From the NCBI GenBank assembly GCA_945861175.1, contig CAMATR010000023.1:1-11642 (forward strand): a DNA stretch of 11,642 nucleotides, read 5' to 3'. The notes under the pieces were generated by a model that saw only the letters and a list, made by a program, of their open reading frames with translations, was not told the DNA's origin and searched no databases. The DNA comes from Chitinophaga pinensis (lineage in GTDB: Bacteria > Bacteroidota > Bacteroidia > Flavobacteriales_D > Crocinitomicaceae). How positions within the stretch are numbered: the first letter of the stretch is position 1; each line of letters opens with the position of its first letter. Of the stretch, positions 6,643-11,642 are shown in pieces. Made by a program: the position numbers and the translations under genes.

Positions 6643-7722
6643 TCATTTAAAATAGCGGAAATCTTGGCCTTTCTTTAAACCAACGACAGTTTCATAAATT
6701 AGACGAATAGTGTTCTCCACATCTTCTTTACGAACAGTTTCAACAGTGGTATGCATATAACGCAGAGGCAAAGAAATCAATGCACTGGTTACACCTTCAT
6801 TTGAGTAGGCGAAGGCATCTGTATCGGTTCCAGTTGCTCTTGATGCAGCGGCACGCTGAAAAGGGATTTTATGTTTGTTGGCTGTATCAATGATGTATTT
6901 TAATAAATTATTCTGCACCGCTGGACCATAGGTGAGTACAGGTCCATCTCCTGATTTTTGGTCACCATTTTCAATTTTATCAACCATCGGAGTGGCCGTA
7001 TCGTGACATACATCCGTAATTATAGCTACATCAGGCTTTATCCTGCGAGAAATCATTTCAGCACCTCGCAAGCCAACCTCCTCTTGAACCGAATTAACAA
7101 TGTACAGTCCAAAAGGCAATTTCACTTTGTTTTCCTTAAGCATTTTTGCTACTTCAGCAATCATGAAGCCTCCAACCCTATTGTCAAGAGCGCGACCAAC
7201 ATATCTATTTTTATTCAAAATAATAAATTCATCTTCAAAAGTTACTACGCATCCGACATGCACGCCCATCATCTCTACTTGTTCCTTTGAATCACATCCA
7301 CAATCAAGGAAGATGTTTTTTAAACTTGGTGTTTCCTCTTTTAGTTGACGGGTGTGAATAGCTGGCCAACCAAAAACTGCTTTAACAATCCCCTTGTCAG
7401 TATGTATATTTACTCGTTTCGAAGGTGCTATCATATGATCGGACCCCCCATTTTTTCGTAAATAAATAAATCCATCTTTCGTGATATAGTGAACAAACCA
7501 TGAAATTTCATCAGCATGCGCCTCAATTACAACTTTATACTCTGATTCAGGGTTTATAACGCCTACCACCGACCCATAATTATCCGTGAAATATTCATCT
7601 ATATATGGCTTGAGATAATGCAACCATAATTTTTGACCGTCAGACTCAAATCCTGTTGGACTCGGATTATTTAAATAATTTTCTAAAAATTTTTCTGATT
7701 TACTGGTAATAATTTTTTTCAT
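6643..7722 (-). CDS. M42-family metallo-aminopeptidase (glutamyl aminopeptidase / endoglucanase-like)
   Basis: From the ATG at 7722 (the frame extends six codons to a TTG) it encodes 359 residues without a signal peptide, so it is cytosolic. M42 enzymes are dinuclear metal aminopeptidases, usually forming large tetrahedral complexes that trim peptides. The ligand set is complete: H69 in 'IEAHADE' with D71, bridging D180 in 'GRALDNRVGG', catalytic E214 followed by ligand E215 in 'SVQEEVGLRGAE', D237 in 'IITDVCHDTA', and H324 in 'RYMHTTVE'. 'PSPTGFES' (20-27) is the usual N-terminal signature, and length is normal for the family. Older annotations call such proteins cellulase M; peptidase is the better-supported role. 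The gene begins 39 bases after the 1189-residue surface protein and ends 86 bases before the Omp28-like gene, all on the same strand, so co-transcription is plausible. Specificity cannot be read from sequence. Confidence 0.95.
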   Translation of the reverse strand: MKKIITSKSEKFLENYLNNPSPTGFESDGQKLWLHYLKPYIDEYFTDNYGSVVGVINPESEYKVVIEAHADEISWFVHYITKDGFIYLRKNGGSDHMIAPSKRVNIHTDKGIVKAVFGWPAIHTRQLKEETPSLKNIFLDCGCDSKEQVEMMGVHVGCVVTFEDEFIILNKNRYVGRALDNRVGGFMIAEVAKMLKENKVKLPFGLYIVNSVQEEVGLRGAEMISRRIKPDVAIITDVCHDTATPMVDKIENGDQKSGDGPVLTYGPAVQNNLLKYIIDTANKHKIPFQRAAASRATGTDTDAFAYSNEGVTSALISLPLRYMHTTVETVRKEDVENTIRLIYETVVGLKKGQDFRYFK

Positions 7723-7761
7723 ACCTCTTTTACTTTTCAATTATTCGTTGTGATTTATTTC

Positions 7762-10700
7762 TCACCGCATCAAGGTAATATTTCCTTTGATTATCGATTC
7801 TGCTCCGTCAATGCAAATAGCTTTCAAATAATAATCATAAACATCGGGATCGAGCTGCTTACCGCGAAATGTCCCATCCCAACCAATGGTCCTGTCAATT
7901 GATTCAAAAACCATTTCTCCCCACCTATCAAAAACCCGAAATAACATTCCTTCAATTAGCTGTCCGCGCACATACAAAACATCATTTTCTCCGTCACCAT
8001 TGGGAGAGAAAGCATTTGGAATAAAAATAAACGGATCTCCGCAAATAAAAGTAAAAGCTTTTACCAAGACCGTATCTGATTTGGTACATATTCCATCCGA
8101 AACAGTCAATTGAAATAAAGTAGTTTCATTGATTTCGGCACTTGTAGTTTGCATTGTAGCATTCGTCACAGCTCCTGGGGGACTCCATGAATATTGCAAT
8201 CCTGATGGCTGACCCGTCAGGGTTACTGTTGATCCTACCCCCACATTGTATTCCGATGATGATGCAATAACGTCCCCTTCAGCAATTGAGCTCACTTCAA
8301 TAAAAATAGAATCTTCAATAACACAGCCATTGGATGCCGATGCCGTTACATATATATACTGGGAGAGACTTGGACTTACTTCTACTTGACTTGATGAACT
8401 TGGGGCAACAATTAATGAATCTGGTTCCCAAGAATATGTAAAAGTGATAGAAGAATTAGAATTGAAAGCACTAATTGTAGTTATATCCCCTAAACAAATA
8501 GAGTCATTTGCTGATAACTGAAGTGAGGAACTGATGAATGTCACCTGTACACTGTCAATTTCATAACAACCTGCATTACCAGCCATGACGTAATATATTG
8601 AGGTTCCAAGAGGGGTTATTGTCAATACCGAATCTGCTAAATTTGTATTAAGTGTATCTGAAAAAGTAGAGGAAGAAGACCAAATAAAATAATCGGCTGT
8701 ACCATAAGAATTAACAATTAACTCAACAGGCACAGGCGAGCATAACTCTATAGAAGAGCTTGCATTTATTTGAATAGAGTCAGTGACTGTTATGGTGATC
8801 TGCGCAGTATCAGTGAAAAGGCAGACACTGTCAGTAACATATAGGTAGATTTCATAAATACCTGGTAAATTATACGTGACTTCCGGATTAAAAATCACAG
8901 AAGTAGTATCCCCATTTCCAAAATCCCACAAATAGCTGTCAGATGTTGTTGAGAAATTATCTAAAACGACATTGAATGTGGAGCAACCTAATGTTTGATC
9001 AGCAGAAAATTGTGCATTCGGAATCAATTGGAAATCAAATTTGAAAACAATATTGTTACAATTGGTACTCAAATTATCATTTGACCAAGCCCCCGGGGTA
9101 GTCGGAAAATCTGAATATCCGCCACAACCTCCGCAAACCGATTGGTAAACAACCCCATTTTTATCAAAACGAGATGTCCCTCCGTCAACGTGCTCTTGTG
9201 CCAGATTACCTCCCAAGTATGAACCATATAACATTGAATTAAAACTCTTATCAATAACTAAAAGATAAAAATCAAAGCCATCTGCTGGGAGTTGTAGAAA
9301 AGCATTTGAAGTCACAGGCATTCCGCTTAAAGGAGTCCCCTGCAGTATATTTGCTCCCCAGCCAGAAATATACATATTACCGCAAATGTCGACCAAGAAT
9401 GCCGAAGGGGAAATATTTATATTCCCTCCCCCATTTCCAAAAACAGTTGAATTAAGATTTGTTGTCAATGTCGGATCAAGTTTGATAACATATTGGCTGC
9501 TATTTGCAATTACAAACGATGCATTATTCACTGGAAAGGAACCTTGTGCAGATTGACCAACTAAAAATACATTGTCATTTCTATCAATCTCTACAAAAAA
9601 GGTTTGATCATAATTTGCCGTCCCAATATAAGAGGCTTTGGTAATTGATGTAGCTGAGGGATTTAATTTAGCCACAAAGCCATCTGTTTTACCTCCATTA
9701 TAATTGGGTTTCCACGCTCCTGCTGTACCAGAAAGATTTAAGGAACTCGTGCCGCCAGCAAAAACTATATTAGCACTGGAATCTATTTTAATGGAATAAC
9801 ATGCATCATTGTTACTCCCTCCGTAATAGCTTGACCATAATAAACTGGATAAATCAGATGTTAATTTAAAAATAACCCCATCTTGCATTCCTGCATTTGT
9901 TGGTTGAAAAGCACTCAAAACAGGAAAATTCATTGAACGAGAACATGACGCTACAAGACAATTACCAATAGAATCCAACATGATTTCACCTCTAAATTGA
10001 TCCCCATAATTAGTAGTAAGTGAATCATAGGCAGCGACAGAAGAATAGGTACCAGATGTCACTTTTGTATTTATCCCATCATTGAGACTTCCACCAATAT
10101 AAGTCGAAGCAAGGAGATCTTGGCCATTTGAACTTAATTTTGAAACATAAATATCAGTTCCTTGGTCAGTAAAAGAAACACCATTGAAGTAAAAATTGGA
10201 ATTTGGGGAGCCTCCAGCATGGGCCCCCTGATAAGCATTTATAATTGGGAAGTCTGTACTCGATGTGGCTCCATAGACATAAAGGTTATTTTGCTTATCA
10301 CAAATCAAGCTATGCGCCGTCTCAGATCCCTCATCTTGACCACCACCGCCGAGATAGGTTCCCCAAATCATAGTTGATCCATCTGAGGAATACTTTGAAA
10401 TAAAAACATCCGTTATTCCATAAGTTGGATTTGTTGGTAAAGTAAAATTGGATACAACATCAAAAGCTTCATTATCTGGTGTAGGATAAGAATTGCCATA
10501 AACCGTTCCAGCCGAATAAGCAGTCCCATCGTAACCATATGTTGCCGTCATTCCAAAATTATCAGATAAAGAACCTGAATAAGTAGCAAAAACAAGAATT
10601 GGGTCAATAATAAGCCCATATGCCTTATCGTAATTACCAAGTTTAAAGGTTACTCTATTTTCTTTAATTTGAAATGCACATTCAACTTCAACAACTTTTC

Positions 10701-11331
10701 CATTTATAATTTGATACGAGTAGGGCTTTTGTTCTATAATTTGACCCAAATCAGTTTCTATTACTAAATTCTTGTCCTTCAGCTTGAGTTTGTTTTGCCC
10801 TACAAATTGCAGTAAAAGTTGCGAGGGGCTGGCGTTAGGTTGAACATGGAATTCATATTTTAGATGAAATTTATCCTCAATCAATTTTAAATCAATACCA
10901 TCATACAATTCTCGCATTATTGCCTCCTCAAATCCATGGACATCTGAAGCCCATTTTGCAGAGTTGTTGCCAAGGAAGTAATTAAAATAATAACTTGATG
11001 GATTGACTTTTTCAATAACAGAAACTTTATTTGATCCTTCAAAGTTGAGATGAACCACTGTCTGTTTTATAACTGGAGATATATTTTGGGAAGCTGACGG
11101 ATCATTGTGTATTCGTCTCAAAGCTGAAAAATCTTGTAAATGAAAAATAAATTTATTTTGTTCAATCCACAAATTACCCCCATTAAATGGTGCTTTGAAT
11201 AGAACTGACTCTGGCCATTGACCTTTGTTTTCGATGAAATTAAAGTGTGCATCATGAGGATGAAGTATGTCCTGAGAAATACAAACTAGTCTTAGAAAAA
11301 AGATAAGCGTCAATAAATATAATCGAATCAT
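7762..11331 (-). CDS. Large T9SS-exported surface protein: SBBP beta-propeller, PKD and Ig-like domains, type B (gliding-motility) C-terminal domain
   Basis: 1189 residues from the ATG at 11331. Order: signal peptide (about 1-20); an N-terminal domain of the kind that precedes Bacteroidota SBBP propellers (about 28-245, opening 'FIENKGQWPESVLFKA'); a beta-propeller of SBBP-type repeats (about 246-768) with recurring 'tYlGGs..D' motifs near 249, 324, 409, 500, 567, 629 (degenerate) and 703; a PKD domain (about 772-850, 'YLWDFGNGDTTS'); three Ig-like repeats (about 852-932, 935-1014, 1018-1092); and a gliding-motility-associated C-terminal domain (about 1098-1189, 'IPNAFSPNGDGENDVLYVRG', 'FDRWGEMVFES', 'GWDGTFRGK', 'YDYYLKA'). 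The last is the T9SS type B signal, so the mature protein should sit on or be released from the outer surface; adhesion is the usual guess for such modular proteins. Type B cargos often lie next to a PorP/SprF gene; none is seen here. The gene is first of three on the minus strand. Confidence 0.93.
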   Translation of the reverse strand: MIRLYLLTLIFFLRLVCISQDILHPHDAHFNFIENKGQWPESVLFKAPFNGGNLWIEQNKFIFHLQDFSALRRIHNDPSASQNISPVIKQTVVHLNFEGSNKVSVIEKVNPSSYYFNYFLGNNSAKWASDVHGFEEAIMRELYDGIDLKLIEDKFHLKYEFHVQPNASPSQLLLQFVGQNKLKLKDKNLVIETDLGQIIEQKPYSYQIINGKVVEVECAFQIKENRVTFKLGNYDKAYGLIIDPILVFATYSGSLSDNFGMTATYGYDGTAYSAGTVYGNSYPTPDNEAFDVVSNFTLPTNPTYGITDVFISKYSSDGSTMIWGTYLGGGGQDEGSETAHSLICDKQNNLYVYGATSSTDFPIINAYQGAHAGGSPNSNFYFNGVSFTDQGTDIYVSKLSSNGQDLLASTYIGGSLNDGINTKVTSGTYSSVAAYDSLTTNYGDQFRGEIMLDSIGNCLVASCSRSMNFPVLSAFQPTNAGMQDGVIFKLTSDLSSLLWSSYYGGSNNDACYSIKIDSSANIVFAGGTSSLNLSGTAGAWKPNYNGGKTDGFVAKLNPSATSITKASYIGTANYDQTFFVEIDRNDNVFLVGQSAQGSFPVNNASFVIANSSQYVIKLDPTLTTNLNSTVFGNGGGNINISPSAFLVDICGNMYISGWGANILQGTPLSGMPVTSNAFLQLPADGFDFYLLVIDKSFNSMLYGSYLGGNLAQEHVDGGTSRFDKNGVVYQSVCGGCGGYSDFPTTPGAWSNDNLSTNCNNIVFKFDFQLIPNAQFSADQTLGCSTFNVVLDNFSTTSDSYLWDFGNGDTTSVIFNPEVTYNLPGIYEIYLYVTDSVCLFTDTAQITITVTDSIQINASSSIELCSPVPVELIVNSYGTADYFIWSSSSTFSDTLNTNLADSVLTITPLGTSIYYVMAGNAGCYEIDSVQVTFISSSLQLSANDSICLGDITTISAFNSNSSITFTYSWEPDSLIVAPSSSSQVEVSPSLSQYIYVTASASNGCVIEDSIFIEVSSIAEGDVIASSSEYNVGVGSTVTLTGQPSGLQYSWSPPGAVTNATMQTTSAEINETTLFQLTVSDGICTKSDTVLVKAFTFICGDPFIFIPNAFSPNGDGENDVLYVRGQLIEGMLFRVFDRWGEMVFESIDRTIGWDGTFRGKQLDPDVYDYYLKAICIDGAESIIKGNITLMR

Positions 11332-11349
11332 CTTCGCAAGTTAGAGAAC

Positions 11350-11365
11350 TAAAATAAGTATTTTA
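11350..11365. repeat. 16-bp AT-only palindrome upstream of the large surface-protein gene
   Basis: TAAAATA (11350-11356) and TATTTTA (11359-11365) flank a two-base centre, 18 bases before the ATG at 11331. It could be an operator or a small hairpin in the leader, but with only A-T pairs in an AT-rich intergenic region chance is a fair explanation. Confidence 0.2.
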
Positions 11366-11498
11366 ATCAGTAGTGACAGAGATCGATTATTGTTTTTAGC
11401 ATATTTATACTTAACAAAGTTTTAGTCTCGACCCTACTTCATCCCTTAAAATTCGCTAATTTCGTGTCGCTTGAAATTGAAATTATCAAAATAATTAA

Positions 11499-11642
11499 AT
11501 GGAAAATAAAAACCGTGTAAAATCGCTTTTCAAGATAGAATTCCCAATTATTCAAGCCGGTATGATTTGGTGCTCAGGTTGGCGACTTGCCTCGGCAGTT
11601 TCAAATGCTGGAGGACTCGGAATCATTGGTTCCGGCTCAATG
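11499..11642 (+). CDS. Nitronate monooxygenase / FabK-like flavoprotein (N-terminal 48 residues, truncated by the window edge)
   Basis: An ATG at 11499 opens a frame that runs to the window end (48 codons). The piece 'FPIIQAGMIWCSGWRLASAV' (15-34) followed by 'SNAGGLGIIGSGSM' (35-48) is the N-terminal signature of the nitronate monooxygenase (2-nitropropane dioxygenase) family, FMN-dependent TIM-barrel enzymes that also include the FabK enoyl-ACP reductases. 'PIIQ.GM' forms the first strand and 'SNAGGLG' the following flavin-phosphate-facing loop. Full-length members are about 310-370 residues, so most of the protein, including the catalytic histidine region, lies outside the window, and the enzyme cannot be assigned to one activity. 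The gene is divergent from the 1189-residue surface protein, with 167 bases between the starts. TAATTTCG at 11457-11464, one base off the Bacteroidota -7 consensus, lies 34 bases before the ATG and may be part of its promoter; no clear -33 partner is visible. Confidence 0.9.
   Translation, partial: MENKNRVKSLFKIEFPIIQAGMIWCSGWRLASAVSNAGGLGIIGSGSM

Noticed and set aside
6957..7348. Two overlapping plus-strand frames
   Set aside because: Both are antisense to the M42 peptidase gene, whose metal ligands lie in the same stretch; their translations show no recognisable features.
7762..11331. SBBP/PKD repeats considered as a CRISPR or DNA-level tandem repeat array
   Set aside because: The repetition is only at the protein level, with divergent codons and spacing; no direct DNA repeats with spacers are seen anywhere in the window.

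Overview
The window looks like chromosomal DNA of a Bacteroidota species, probably of the Flavobacteriales type. It is AT-rich, its genes lack clear Shine-Dalgarno sequences, and it encodes two large exported proteins with type IX secretion (T9SS) C-terminal sorting domains: one type A (VYPNP...KRLIVE) and one type B (gliding-motility-associated, 'IPNAFSPNGDGENDVL'). The content is mostly ordinary core and accessory genome. I see no mobile element, CRISPR array, phage gene or RNA gene, and no gene-free stretch longer than about 170 bases.

Layout. (1) Positions 1-1382, minus strand: the first 460 codons of tex, a transcription accessory protein, running off the left edge. (2) 1520-2208, plus strand: two short exported-protein genes sharing an ATGA overlap, an RlpA-like double-psi beta-barrel protein and a one-heme cytochrome c lipoprotein. 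(3) 2376-3859, plus strand: a class III (CaiB/BaiF) CoA-transferase overlapping a GNAT acetyltransferase by 10 bases. A perfect 17-bp palindrome lies in the upstream intergenic region. (4) 3883-4443, minus strand, convergent with the previous pair: a small two-helix membrane protein of unknown function.

(5) 4529-11331, minus strand, three genes read in the order 11331 to 4529. The first encodes a 1189-residue cell-surface protein (beta-propeller, PKD, Ig-like repeats, type B sorting domain). The second encodes a cytosolic M42-family metallo-aminopeptidase. The third encodes an Omp28-like protein with a CxxC motif and a type A sorting domain. The set ends at a strong hairpin capped by a UUCG tetraloop (4482-4511). 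(6) 11499 to the right edge, plus strand: the first 48 codons of a nitronate monooxygenase / FabK-like flavoprotein, divergent from the 1189-residue gene.

How the genes might work together: the two T9SS cargos and the peptidase may be one transcription unit, but no direct functional link can be read from the sequence. The RlpA-like/cytochrome pair and the CoA-transferase/GNAT pair look translationally coupled, so each pair is more likely to share a process. Several start codons were moved from upstream TTG/GTG codons to the next in-frame ATG; reasons are in the individual entries.
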